A DNA stretch of 64,000 bases from an uncultured Clostridia bacterium (lineage in GTDB: Bacteria > Bacillota > Clostridia > Oscillospirales > Ruminococcaceae). Under the pieces are notes generated by a model, which saw only the letters and a program-made list of their open reading frames with translations, was not told the DNA's origin and made no database searches. Shown here in pieces: positions 34,737 through 43,086 of this stretch. Each line of letters opens with the position of its first letter. Position 1 is the stretch's first letter. The stretch lies in the NCBI GenBank assembly GCA_947627465.1, contig CANQWD010000012.1:1-64000 (forward strand). The letters run 5' to 3'. A program made the position numbers and the translations under genes.

Positions 34737-35572
34737 CATTGCTCCCATTTTATGTTGAAGATCTGATCAAAACGGCGCTGTCCGAGGATATCAACTACAT
34801 CGACAGCACCACCGATCTGCTGATACCCGAAAACAGCTATTCAAGCGCGTATTTTATGTCGAAAGCGGACGGCATATTGTGCGGCGTGGAGATTGCGGCT
34901 AAAGTTTTCACAATGCTCGACCCCGAGATAGACGTGAAATTTTTGGTAAACGAAGGCTCGGAGATAAGCCGAGGACAAAAAATAGCGACTTTGGACGGCA
35001 AGACGCGCCCAATGCTTAAAGCGGAACGCACTGCGCTGAATATCCTACAGCATATGAGCGGTATTGCCACATACACTAGAAAATGTGTGGACGCTGTCGT
35101 GGGAACAAAGGCGAGCATTGCCGACACGCGCAAAACATTGCCGGGACTTCGTCCGATACAGAAGTACGCGGTTACGGTGGGCGGCGGCAGAAATCACCGC
35201 TACAACCTCACGGACGCGGCTATGCTAAAGGATAATCACATAGACGCTTACGGTTCGATTACGGGCGCGGTGAACGCGCTTCGGCAAAAAGCGGGGCACA
35301 TGCTCCAAATCGAGGCGGAAGCGCGGACGTTGGACGACGTTAAAGAAGCGCTGAATTGCGGAGTAAACGTAATAATGCTCGACAATATGAGCCTGGATGA
35401 TATGAAAGCCGCTTGTGAGCTTGTAAACGGCAAAGCCAAAACCGAGGCTTCGGGCAACGTAACGCTCGAAAATATCCGCGCCGTAGCCGAAACGGGCGTG
35501 GATATAATCAGTCTCGGCGCTTTAACGCACAGCGTAACGGCGTTTGATATTTCAATGAAGTGGGGTAATTAA
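34733..35572 (+). CDS. nadC: Quinolinate phosphoribosyltransferase NadC, 279 aa
   Basis: Converts quinolinate and PRPP to nicotinate mononucleotide. Visible motifs: SEDINYIDSTTDLL near the N-terminus, the ADTRKTLPGLR signature and GGGRNHRYNLTDAAMLKDNH. ATG 34733 overlaps the nadB stop (ATGA). Length normal. Confidence 0.93.
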   Translation: MTLLPFYVEDLIKTALSEDINYIDSTTDLLIPENSYSSAYFMSKADGILCGVEIAAKVFTMLDPEIDVKFLVNEGSEISRGQKIATLDGKTRPMLKAERTALNILQHMSGIATYTRKCVDAVVGTKASIADTRKTLPGLRPIQKYAVTVGGGRNHRYNLTDAAMLKDNHIDAYGSITGAVNALRQKAGHMLQIEAEARTLDDVKEALNCGVNVIMLDNMSLDDMKAACELVNGKAKTEASGNVTLENIRAVAETGVDIISLGALTHSVTAFDISMKWGN

Positions 35573-35573
35573 A

Positions 35574-35858
35574 ATGGCGGAAGAAATAGAATTCAGATAC
35601 GACACACAGCTCCTTTTGGACGTGGAAAATCCGTCCGACGACGTTGAGGACGACCTCGACGAGTATATAAGAACGCATTTTAAGGGCGACAGTCTGCTTG
35701 TTATCGCCGACGAGGATGACAACGGCGTTACCACCGCGAAGCTGCATTTCCACACCAACGAACCGTGGCTTATTCTTGAATACTGCCGCACTCTCGGAGA
35801 GATCTACGATATAGTGGTAGAGGATATGGACAGACAGTCGCGCGGACTTAAGGGATAA
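35574..35858 (+). CDS. Stand-alone protein resembling the FakA C-terminal domain, 94 aa
   Basis: It starts one base after the nadC stop. The pattern EDDLDEYIRTHFKGDSLLVI, then AKLHFHTNEPWLILEYC, then GEIYDIVVEDM is like the end of FakA/YloV fatty-acid kinases, where a similar HVHTN segment occurs. The kinase domain (DAK2) is missing. The role is unknown: a small adaptor or a domain remnant is possible. Confidence 0.55.
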   Translation: MAEEIEFRYDTQLLLDVENPSDDVEDDLDEYIRTHFKGDSLLVIADEDDNGVTTAKLHFHTNEPWLILEYCRTLGEIYDIVVEDMDRQSRGLKG

Positions 35859-35931
35859 AATTTCAAGCATAATTGAGCGCGGCTGCCTTGACAGTCGCGC
35901 AGGCTCTAAGGATAATTTTACAAATCAACAT

Positions 35932-35978
35932 TTTGAGCGAACGGTGTCGTTCAAACGCGCCGAAATTCGTGTTATAAT
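35932..35978 (+). promoter_or_regulatory. Promoter with TetR-like operator palindrome
   Basis: TTCAAA (35950-35955) and TATAAT (35973-35978) are separated by 17 bases. A 24-bp palindrome, TTTGAGCGA and TCGTTCAAA around six bases (35932-35955), covers the -35 box. The transcript includes a TetR gene, suggesting autoregulation. Confidence 0.6.
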
Positions 35979-36032
35979 AAAGACATCAAAGGGAGAGCGT
36001 TTCTCCCGAAAACAAAAGGAGATGTTTTTATT

Positions 36033-36392
36033 ATGAAAAATTCGGACGCTGTTTACGCGGAAAAGATCGCCGAGGAATACTCGCCGAAATCGGCTTCCAA
36101 GGTAGTGGCTTTGCGAAAACTCGACCGCAAGGCAAAACTTCCGGCGGAGATCTTTGTTTACACTTTCGGGATAGTCGGCGCTTTGGTGCTCGGCGTGGGA
36201 ATGTGCCTTACCATGGGCGTTATCGGCGGCGGAACGGCGGCGTTCGCCGTCGGGATAGTTGTCGGAGTTGTGGGTATCACGATGGTATCCGTGAATTATC
36301 CGATTTACAAAAAACTCTTGGCAAGCCGCAAGAAGAAGTTCGCGTTTGAGATAACCGAGCTTGCGCGGGAGATCGCCGACGAAGAAAAGTAA
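36033..36392 (+). CDS. Two-helix membrane protein, 119 aa
   Basis: Two adjacent membrane segments (residues about 40-60 and 65-90) are flanked by charged ends. The segment VALRKLDRKAKLPAEIFVYT is characteristic of a small Firmicutes family that databases sometimes mislabel as dihydropteridine reductase (recollection). No enzyme motif is visible. ATG 36033 follows AAAGGAGATG. First gene of the TetR-regulated group. Confidence 0.65.
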   Translation: MKNSDAVYAEKIAEEYSPKSASKVVALRKLDRKAKLPAEIFVYTFGIVGALVLGVGMCLTMGVIGGGTAAFAVGIVVGVVGITMVSVNYPIYKKLLASRKKKFAFEITELAREIADEEK

Positions 36393-36396
36393 AGCT

Positions 36397-37023
36397 ATGA
36401 ACAGATCGGAAAGCAAGTATTTCAACACAGCAAAGCGTATGGACGAGGCTTTGCTTTCGCTGCTTCGCGAAAAGGATTTTCAATACGTGACGGTAAAGGA
36501 TATCTGCGCTAAAGCGGGCGTGAACCGTTCGACGTTTTATTTGCACTACGAAAACATCGGCGACTTGCTTGTGGAGACCACTCAGCTTATCAACGAGAAA
36601 TTTGTTGCGTCGCACCCGCGCCGCGGGGTTGATATCGAAAACAGCATGCTCGACGAGTTGTTTTTTATGACCGACGAATGGATAGTTCCTTACCTCAATT
36701 TCATCAAAGATAACAAGCACGTTTACAAGGCTGTCCACGCGAACGCGGCGGCTTTCGGCGTGGAAAAGTCGTTCGGTTGGTTTTTCAAAAACGTTTTTTC
36801 TCCGATTCTTTCAAAATACGGCGTGTCGACCGAAATGCATGAATACATTATGGATTTTTACAGAAACGGCATATTCGCCGTGATAATGCGCTGGGTAAAC
36901 AACGACTGCGCGGAGCCGGTCGATTTTGTGATGAAAGTTATTTCGACGCTGTTTTATTATGTCCGCTCGCCATTACCCTCTGCGGGCGAATGCGGTGACG
37001 AAACGGGAGTACGGGACAAATGA
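36397..37023 (+). CDS. TetR/AcrR-family transcriptional regulator, 208 aa
   Basis: An N-terminal helix-turn-helix (about residues 5-50; VTVKDICAKAGVNRSTFYLHY) is typical of TetR repressors. The C-terminal ligand domain is helical and of unknown specificity. ATG 36397 lies 4 bases after the previous gene. Likely represses its own operon through the palindrome at 35932-35955. Confidence 0.85.
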   Translation: MNRSESKYFNTAKRMDEALLSLLREKDFQYVTVKDICAKAGVNRSTFYLHYENIGDLLVETTQLINEKFVASHPRRGVDIENSMLDELFFMTDEWIVPYLNFIKDNKHVYKAVHANAAAFGVEKSFGWFFKNVFSPILSKYGVSTEMHEYIMDFYRNGIFAVIMRWVNNDCAEPVDFVMKVISTLFYYVRSPLPSAGECGDETGVRDK

Positions 37024-37667
37024 ATACAAAACCGAAACAGATTTTCCGCCGATGGAAAACCGACTACAATTTTAAAACTTTGGTAAACGCCGCGGGGTCG
37101 TTTTTTGTCACCGCGGCTTTCGCGTTATACAACGCGTTTTTGTGGTTCGCCTACAGGTCGGTGTGGAACGGGTGCATAAGCGTTTACTACATACTTTTAG
37201 CGTCTTGCCGCGGGATAATTTCCGTAACGGAAAAGCGAAACTTAAAGCGCGGCGAGGCAGAGGTGTTCCGCAGGCGCACGTTTAACATAACGTCTGTGAT
37301 CTTTCTTATGATGAATTTCGCTCTTGCCGTTCCAATAGCGCTGATGGTGATGAACGTCCGCCCCGTAAATATGGGCATGATCCCCGCTATATCAGTGGCG
37401 GCGTACACCACCTACAAGGTGATAATGGCTTCGATAAACGTAAAACGCAAGAAAAAAAGCGCCAACATTCTTGTGCGGGAGGTTCGCACGATAAACTTCA
37501 TCGACGCGCTGGTGTCCGTACTTACCTTGCAAAACACACTTATCATCGTAAACGAAAGCAAATCCAACGGGGATATGTTCGTGCTATCGGCGGTTTCAAG
37601 CGCGGCTATCTACCTGTTTATTCTGGCGGTGTCTGTAAAAAGTATTATCAGAGAGAAAAAGAAATAA
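37020..37667 (+). CDS. Multi-pass membrane protein, 215 aa
   Basis: About five or six hydrophobic segments with basic cytoplasmic loops (SVTEKRNLKRGEAEVFRRR, INVKRKKKS). It overlaps the TetR gene by four bases (ATGA). No transporter signature is recognised. Co-transcription with a TetR gene suggests a ligand-linked transport or membrane role, but this is inference. Confidence 0.65.
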   Translation: MNTKPKQIFRRWKTDYNFKTLVNAAGSFFVTAAFALYNAFLWFAYRSVWNGCISVYYILLASCRGIISVTEKRNLKRGEAEVFRRRTFNITSVIFLMMNFALAVPIALMVMNVRPVNMGMIPAISVAAYTTYKVIMASINVKRKKKSANILVREVRTINFIDALVSVLTLQNTLIIVNESKSNGDMFVLSAVSSAAIYLFILAVSVKSIIREKKK

Positions 37668-37692
37668 AACGGCGTTTTGTTTTCGTTAAGGC

Positions 37693-37740
37693 AAAGCCGC
37701 TCGGAGTTTATTGCGTGAATGCTCCGAGCGGCTTTTATTG
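37693..37740. terminator. Bidirectional terminator
   Basis: AAAGCCGCTCGGAG and CTCCGAGCGGCTTT form a 14-bp perfect stem, followed by TTATTGTTTTT. It separates the TetR group from convergent fumA. Confidence 0.85.
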
Positions 37741-37753
37741 TTTTTCTAAAATT

Positions 37754-38593
37754 TTACAGAACGCGTTCGCAGTGCCGAGTGACATGACAGCCGATGTTCA
37801 CCGCAACGGGCAGTCCCGCGATATGAGTGGCGGATTTTTCGATGTTGACATAAAGCGCGGTCACCGTGCCGCCGAAGCCTTGCGAGCCAATGCCGAGCTT
37901 GTTGATCTCGGAAAGCATTGTTTGTTCGAGTTCGGCGTAGAGCGGTTCGGGATTGCGGACGCTTAGATCTCGGCAGAGCGCCTTTTTTGCCAGCAGAGCC
38001 GAGTATTCAAAATCGCCGCCTATTCCAACTCCGACAACGATCGGCGGGCAAGGATTGCTTCCCGCGAGCGATACGGTTTCCACGACGAACTTTACGATAT
38101 CCTCTTTTGTCGCCGACGGAGTAAACATTTTAAGACGGCTCATATTCTCGCTGCCAAAGCCTTTCGGAGCGACTGTAAGCTTTATTTTATCGCCGCTTAC
38201 CAATCTCGTGTAGATAACGGCGGGAGTGTTGTCGCCGGTATTGACGCGCTCAAGCGGGTCGGCGACTACGGAGAGCCGCAAACGTCCGTCAACATAGCCT
38301 TTAGCAACGCCGTCGTTCACAGCCTGTTCAAAATCGCCGTTTATGTGAACGTCTTGTCCTATTTCCGCGAAAATGACCGCCATTCCCGTGTCCTGACAGA
38401 TCGGCACGCCAAGCTCGGCGGCACAGTCGATGTTCGCGGCGATGTCTCCCAAAACGGAGCGGCAAAGCTCGCTTTTCTCGGCGCTTTGGGCGCATTCAAT
38501 ACATTCGCGCATTCCGTGCGGAAGATTTAAATTGGCTTCCACGCACATCTCGGCGATGATTTTTGTAATTTCCTCACTGTTTATCTCTCTCAT
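37754..38593 (-). CDS. fumA: Class I fumarase alpha subunit, 279 aa
   Basis: Iron-sulfur hydratase subunit of two-subunit fumarase (also called TtdA-like), interconverting fumarate and malate. Cluster cysteines: CQDTGM, SNPCPP and NIGCH. The length fits the alpha subunit alone. The beta subunit, usually adjacent, is not here: a terminator follows. L-tartrate dehydratase alpha is an alternative identity. Last gene of the fabD operon. Confidence 0.83.
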   Translation of the reverse strand: MREINSEEITKIIAEMCVEANLNLPHGMRECIECAQSAEKSELCRSVLGDIAANIDCAAELGVPICQDTGMAVIFAEIGQDVHINGDFEQAVNDGVAKGYVDGRLRLSVVADPLERVNTGDNTPAVIYTRLVSGDKIKLTVAPKGFGSENMSRLKMFTPSATKEDIVKFVVETVSLAGSNPCPPIVVGVGIGGDFEYSALLAKKALCRDLSVRNPEPLYAELEQTMLSEINKLGIGSQGFGGTVTALYVNIEKSATHIAGLPVAVNIGCHVTRHCERVL

Positions 38594-38623
38594 GTTTGTC
38601 CTTTCCTTTACCGAATTTGCCGC

Positions 38624-39814
38624 TTATTTCTTAAACGCGATCTTTCCGTTAACGAACACAACGTCGGGCGTAACCGTCAAATCGAGCGGATCGCCCGAAA
38701 ACAGCGCGAGATCCGCGTCTTTGCCGACTTCCACGGAACCTAAGCGGTCGGATACGCCGAGTACTTCCGCAGCGCCGATCGTTATCGCCTTTAGCGCTTC
38801 GTCACGGGACAGACCGCCGCGTACGGCGAGCGCCGCCGTGAGCGGGAGGTATTGTATGGGCGTTTCGGGGTGGTCGGTGCATATCGCAAACTTTATTCCG
38901 CTGTCAAAAAGCGTTTTGGGCGTTTTGATGTCGTGGTGAGCAAGCTCGGGCTTGCCTCGGTCGCCCATAAGCGGACCGAGTACCACGGCGGGATCGTCCT
39001 CGGCAAGTTCGTCGGCGATAATGCCGCCGTCCGTGCAGTGGATAAGCACATAATCCAAGTCGAACTCTTTTGCAATGCGAACAGCCGTGAAGATATCGTC
39101 GGCGCGGTGGCAGTGAAAATGCGCTTTCAGGCGGCGTTTCTTGTCGTAATCAAACAGCGGCAGAAGCGCTTCGCATTTCGCGTCGAAATCGGGTCGTCCT
39201 ATTTCGTCATCGGTGCCTTTTTTTGCGTAATATTCGTCCAGGTCTTTTTTGTAGCGCAAAGCCTTTTGAAGTTGTTCGCGTATTATCGCGGCGGTCGCCA
39301 TTCGCGTTACGGGAGCTTCGTCGCGGTCGTTGTAGGTGGCTTTCGGATTTTCGCCCAGTGCGAACTTGATAGCGATGGGATTTTTTATTATAAGTTTATC
39401 CACGCGAACAGAACCCGCCGTTTTTATAAGAGCGAACGAGCCGCCGATAGGGTTCGCCGAGCCTACGCCCGTGCAGACGGCGGTCACTCCCGCCGAGACC
39501 GCGTCGGCGAAGCACTTGTCCATGGCGTTTATGCTGTCGATCGCTCTTAAATGCGGCGTGGAGGGGTCGGTGGTCTCGTTGCCGTCGTCGCCCTCAAGCT
39601 GCATTGAAAGCCCGTCGCTCCACATTCCGAGGTGGCAGTGCGCGTCGATAAAGCCGGGGTAGATGGTCTTTCCCTCGCCGTCGAGCGTTTCCTCTATAAG
39701 AGGAACGTAGTCGTTCATGTCGCCTATCTCGGTTATTTTGTCGGTGAATTTTACGTAGCCGTTTTCAATGTTATTGCCCGTCATTGTGATTATTTTAACG
39801 TTTTTAATTATCAT
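38624..39814 (-). CDS. Amidohydrolase-family enzyme, 396 aa
   Basis: Metal-dependent TIM-barrel hydrolase, imidazolonepropionase-like group. Metal ligands are suggested by GFIDAHCHLG (HxH), HFHCH, VLIHCTDGG and ICTDHPET. The C-terminal composite beta domain has GSVEVGKDADLALFSG. The substrate is unknown. ATG 39814 is near the upstream gene (18 bases). Confidence 0.8.
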   Translation of the reverse strand: MIIKNVKIITMTGNNIENGYVKFTDKITEIGDMNDYVPLIEETLDGEGKTIYPGFIDAHCHLGMWSDGLSMQLEGDDGNETTDPSTPHLRAIDSINAMDKCFADAVSAGVTAVCTGVGSANPIGGSFALIKTAGSVRVDKLIIKNPIAIKFALGENPKATYNDRDEAPVTRMATAAIIREQLQKALRYKKDLDEYYAKKGTDDEIGRPDFDAKCEALLPLFDYDKKRRLKAHFHCHRADDIFTAVRIAKEFDLDYVLIHCTDGGIIADELAEDDPAVVLGPLMGDRGKPELAHHDIKTPKTLFDSGIKFAICTDHPETPIQYLPLTAALAVRGGLSRDEALKAITIGAAEVLGVSDRLGSVEVGKDADLALFSGDPLDLTVTPDVVFVNGKIAFKK

Positions 39815-39832
39815 TGTTAAGTTCCTTTTGCT

Positions 39833-40264
39833 TCAAATCCTCTTTAAAAGCTCCGCCGTTATTGTCGCGTACCCCTCGTGAGTGGTGGTAAAGAATATCG
39901 GCTCTCCGCTTTTATTAAGAAACGCAATGTCGTCCTGACCGAAATCCGTTTCAACGACCGTATCGCAGCCGTATTCATCACGCGGGTTTTTGAAAAAGTG
40001 TTCGTATTTTTTCAAATGCGAAAAGAACGCCTTGTCCGCGCTTATCGTGAATTTCGGCGCGCCCTTGCCGCCGCGTTTTGTTCCGTGCCACTTGTTGACG
40101 TACTCTTTTTTTACGAGGAACGGCTGAGCGGCTTTGATAAGCGGTTCGTTCAAGTCCTCGCCGTTTATCTGAACTATCTCGATAACGGCGGTCTCTTTCT
40201 CCAAAGCGGAAAGCAGCCGCAGAAACTGCGGGTGGTCGGTGAGCGTTATGTACTCGTATTTCAT
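39833..40264 (-). CDS. Hypothetical protein, 143 aa
   Basis: Soluble, no membrane segment. It overlaps the aroK end by four bases, so it is translated with it. Contains NKWHGTKRGGKGAPKF and ends TTTHEGYATITAELLKRI. No family recognised. Confidence 0.65.
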   Translation of the reverse strand: MKYEYITLTDHPQFLRLLSALEKETAVIEIVQINGEDLNEPLIKAAQPFLVKKEYVNKWHGTKRGGKGAPKFTISADKAFFSHLKKYEHFFKNPRDEYGCDTVVETDFGQDDIAFLNKSGEPIFFTTTHEGYATITAELLKRI

Positions 40265-40776
40265 ATTTTTCCGTTTTCCTCAAAATAACGCGTAAGTTTA
40301 GCTACTTCATCCGTTATTACCGTGTCGGCGGCGCTGCCGTTCACCATACACATCGCGTTGCGGCGGTAAATTTCGGCGCGGGTTTTGTACAGTTCGCGCA
40401 GCTTTTTTTTAGAGTTGTTCACCACCAACGGGCGGTTCGCGTCGTCCTTTATTCGGTCGTAGCATACCTCGAACGGAGTGTTGATATACACCGACAAACC
40501 GCTTTGCCGCGCGAACTCGGCGGTCTCGTCGTTTATCAGAGCGCCGCCTCCCGTAGCCACCACTTTATCGCCCGAAAGCTCCCTTATGTATTTGGCTTCA
40601 AGCTTGCGAAAATGCGGTTCGCCGAATTTCTCGAAAATAAACGGGATAGTCATGCGTTCCGAGTTGATTATATAGCGGTCAAGGTCGATAAATTCCTTGT
40701 TAAGCTCGGCGGCGAGCTGCCGTCCGATGTGGCTTTTGCCGCACCCCATGAACCCGCACAAGTACACCGAGCTCAT
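40261..40776 (-). CDS. aroK: Shikimate kinase, 171 aa
   Basis: ATP-dependent phosphorylation of shikimate in the chorismate pathway. Walker A GFMGCGKSHIG (residues 8-18), the substrate-binding DLDR and the ATGGGALIN loop are present, as is the lid Arg in RPLV. It overlaps aroE by four bases. Confidence 0.92.
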   Translation of the reverse strand: MSSVYLCGFMGCGKSHIGRQLAAELNKEFIDLDRYIINSERMTIPFIFEKFGEPHFRKLEAKYIRELSGDKVVATGGGALINDETAEFARQSGLSVYINTPFEVCYDRIKDDANRPLVVNNSKKKLRELYKTRAEIYRRNAMCMVNGSAADTVITDEVAKLTRYFEENGKI

Positions 40777-41618
40777 ACCAATTCCTCCATATCTCGGATA
40801 AGCTTGTCAATGTCCTCCTTGCGGTAAGACGCGCCGTCCCATATCTCGTGCGCCGCCACCGCCTGAAGCACCAACATCGCCATTCCGTTGAGAACCTCGC
40901 AGCCTTTTTCGCGGGCTGTTTTCGTAAGCAGGGTCTCGCGCGGATTGTAAATAACGTCGAACACGTACTTCACGTTGTCGAGCACGTCCGCGGCGCACGG
41001 CATTTTATCTACTTTCGGGAACATTCCCACGGGCGTGGAGTTCACCAGCAGATCGAACTTCTCGTTGTGCAGACTTTCCGCCGTCAAGCCGTTTTCGCCG
41101 ATTATTACGATTCTGACGTGCGCGTCGGGGTTTTGCTCGTGGATCTCCTCAATGACCTTTTCAACCAACGGCAGATCGCTTTTCAGCGCGGCTATCGACA
41201 ATTCTCCGCCCTCAAGCGCGGTCTCTATCGCTATCATTCTTCCCACGCCGCCGCAGCCGATAAGCAGAACTTTGCTTTTTAAGCTTGCCCCGAGCATATC
41301 TATAGATTTGGTAAAACCGATACAATCGGTATTGCTTCCAAGTGGCTTTTCTCCGTTTTTAACGCAGTTTACCGAGTTATACCGCCGCGCTTCCGCCAAC
41401 AATTCGCCGCAATAATCTATTATTGCCATTTTGTGCGGTATCGTGATATTGAAGCCGTCAAATTCCTTAAGATAACCGAATTTTTCCTTTAATTCTTCGG
41501 GCGCGATATCCTCGAGCGTGTATTCGACTTTTTCCCCCGACAACTCGAACAGACGCGCGTGTATTTGCGGCGACAGCGAGTGTCCCAACGGGTGCCCTAT
41601 CAAACAAAACTTTCTCAT
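40773..41618 (-). CDS. aroE: Shikimate dehydrogenase, 281 aa
   Basis: NADPH-dependent reduction of 3-dehydroshikimate. The N-terminal motif GHPLGHSLSPQIHA and the catalytic lysine in NITIPHKM are visible. The nucleotide-binding loop reads GCGGVGRM, and the C-terminal GMAMLVLQA is conserved. It lies 10 bases after fabD. Confidence 0.93.
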   Translation of the reverse strand: MRKFCLIGHPLGHSLSPQIHARLFELSGEKVEYTLEDIAPEELKEKFGYLKEFDGFNITIPHKMAIIDYCGELLAEARRYNSVNCVKNGEKPLGSNTDCIGFTKSIDMLGASLKSKVLLIGCGGVGRMIAIETALEGGELSIAALKSDLPLVEKVIEEIHEQNPDAHVRIVIIGENGLTAESLHNEKFDLLVNSTPVGMFPKVDKMPCAADVLDNVKYVFDVIYNPRETLLTKTAREKGCEVLNGMAMLVLQAVAAHEIWDGASYRKEDIDKLIRDMEELV

Positions 41619-41628
41619 TTTTTCTCCT

Positions 41629-42549
41629 TTACTTCAACGCAGCAAGCGCTTTTTCCATAGTTTCGGCATTTTCGATATTTGCGTTTGTAACGCCCTTTAA
41701 CGTCTTGCGTACAAGTCCCGTGAGAACGTGTCCCGGACCCAGTTCGACAAACGCTTCGATACCCGCGTTTTGCATTTCGTTAAGCTCGTTTACGAATTTA
41801 ACGGGCGAGCAGATATGCGCCGCGAGATAACTCGGCATATCCGAGAAATCGTCGAGCTTTTTGCCGTAAAGATTTGAGTAAAAACCGACGTTCGGCGCGG
41901 AAAATTTCATGTCCTTTATCTGCTCTTTGAACTCGTCTGCGGCGCTTTGCATAAGCTTTGTATGGAACGCCGCCGACACCGCCAGTTTTACGCAGCGCTT
42001 TCCCATTTCCGCGAATTTGGACATGGCTTCGTCTATCGCGGCGGCGTCGCCCGCTATGACGGTCTGCACGGGCGAGTTGTAATTCGCGGGCGCGGCGAAG
42101 CCGTTAACCGCAGCGCACACCTCGTCTATTTGAGAATTATCCGCGCCGATTACCGCCGCCATTGCGCCGTTGGAGTTTTCCGCCGCTTTAGCCATCGCCG
42201 CGCTTCTGAGTTTGATAGCTTTGAACGCGTCCTCAAGCGGCAGCATTCCCGACGCGTACATTGCCGCGTATTCTCCCAAAGAATGTCCCGCGACCGCGCC
42301 GCATTCCAAGCCCTCCTCGCGAGCCGCCGTCAGCGCCAGTACCGACGTCGTGAATATCGCGGGCTGCGACAGCCGCGTTTGCGCAAGCTCTTCCGGAGTG
42401 CTTTCCGTCAGCTTTTTCATCAGGTCGAAGCCCATTATGTCGGATCCGCATTCCAATACCGTTTTGTTTGCCGGATATTTCTCCGCCAATTCTTTTCCCA
42501 TTCCCGGATACTGCGAACCTTGTCCCGAAAACAAAAATGCCTTTTTCAT
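41629..42549 (-). CDS. fabD: Malonyl-CoA:ACP transacylase FabD, 306 aa
   Basis: Loads malonyl units on ACP. SGQGSQYPGMG at the N-terminus, GHSLGEYA with the catalytic Ser, and the late GPGHVLTGL are all present. ATG 42549 follows ATGGAGG. Unusually it diverges from the other fab genes and leads an operon with aroE and aroK. Confidence 0.94.
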   Translation of the reverse strand: MKKAFLFSGQGSQYPGMGKELAEKYPANKTVLECGSDIMGFDLMKKLTESTPEELAQTRLSQPAIFTTSVLALTAAREEGLECGAVAGHSLGEYAAMYASGMLPLEDAFKAIKLRSAAMAKAAENSNGAMAAVIGADNSQIDEVCAAVNGFAAPANYNSPVQTVIAGDAAAIDEAMSKFAEMGKRCVKLAVSAAFHTKLMQSAADEFKEQIKDMKFSAPNVGFYSNLYGKKLDDFSDMPSYLAAHICSPVKFVNELNEMQNAGIEAFVELGPGHVLTGLVRKTLKGVTNANIENAETMEKALAALK

Positions 42550-42589
42550 TATTTTATACCTCCATAAATTGTGTTTTATTTGACGTTCT

Positions 42590-42891
42590 CATTATTCGCC
42601 GCTTATTCGCCGCTTAGTGCGGGCGTTCCCCTCGGGGGTGCGCGAGCGGTTCCCAATGGGGCGTGTACACGTTTTATTTTATCATCCCGCGAAGCGGGGG
42701 AACCGCGAGTGCGCCCCCTGCGTCAGCGTATGTGCGCGGCGAGCGCTTTTCGTTTCGCGGCGGCGCTGCCCGCGACAAAGCGGTTTTTGCGGCGCACCCT
42801 CGTGGCTTGCCACGAGGGTGCCAAGCGAAAATCGCTCGCTCCCAAATGGAACCGCGTTTTATATCAATAGGTGTGCGGCGCATGCCGCACA
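42590..42891. other. GC-rich, hairpin-dense island between fabD and fabH
   Basis: No convincing gene. Nested pairs: GGGGGTGC/GCGCCCCC (42634-42641, 42711-42718) enclosing GCGGTTCC/GGAACCGC (42646-42653, 42699-42706), with CCCGC/GCGGG inside. Further on are a perfect 13-bp hairpin GCACCCTCGTGGC with complement (42794-42821) and TGTGCGGC/GCCGCACA (42872-42891). Composition contrasts with the AT-rich promoter region after it. Confidence 0.6.
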
Positions 42892-42946
42892 TATTACATT
42901 TAAATAGGAATAAAGTGTGAAATTTAGGTGAATTATAAAAAGTAGC

Positions 42947-42992
42947 TTGACAAAAAGGAAAAAATAGGTTAAAATATATATTGGTATATTTT
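42947..42992 (+). promoter_or_regulatory. fabH operon promoter with palindrome over the -10
   Basis: TTGACA (42947-42952) and TAAAAT (42970-42975) are separated by 17 bases. AAAATATA and TATATTTT around six bases (42971-42992) form a perfect palindrome covering most of the -10 and the likely start site. It does not match the FapR or FabT boxes I remember. Confidence 0.65.
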
Positions 42993-43086
42993 GAAGTAAA
43001 GCGCTTCTTGAGCGTGCTCAAGGGTTAGGGATCAGTCCCACGATATATTATACAATATTTGGAGAATAAAATCAAGGAGTTTTTTG

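Noticed and set aside
42571-42920. Frames of 85-99 codons upstream of fabH
   Set aside because: Same GC-rich hairpin artefact; the three overlapping frames give unrelated Arg/Ala-rich products without start signals.
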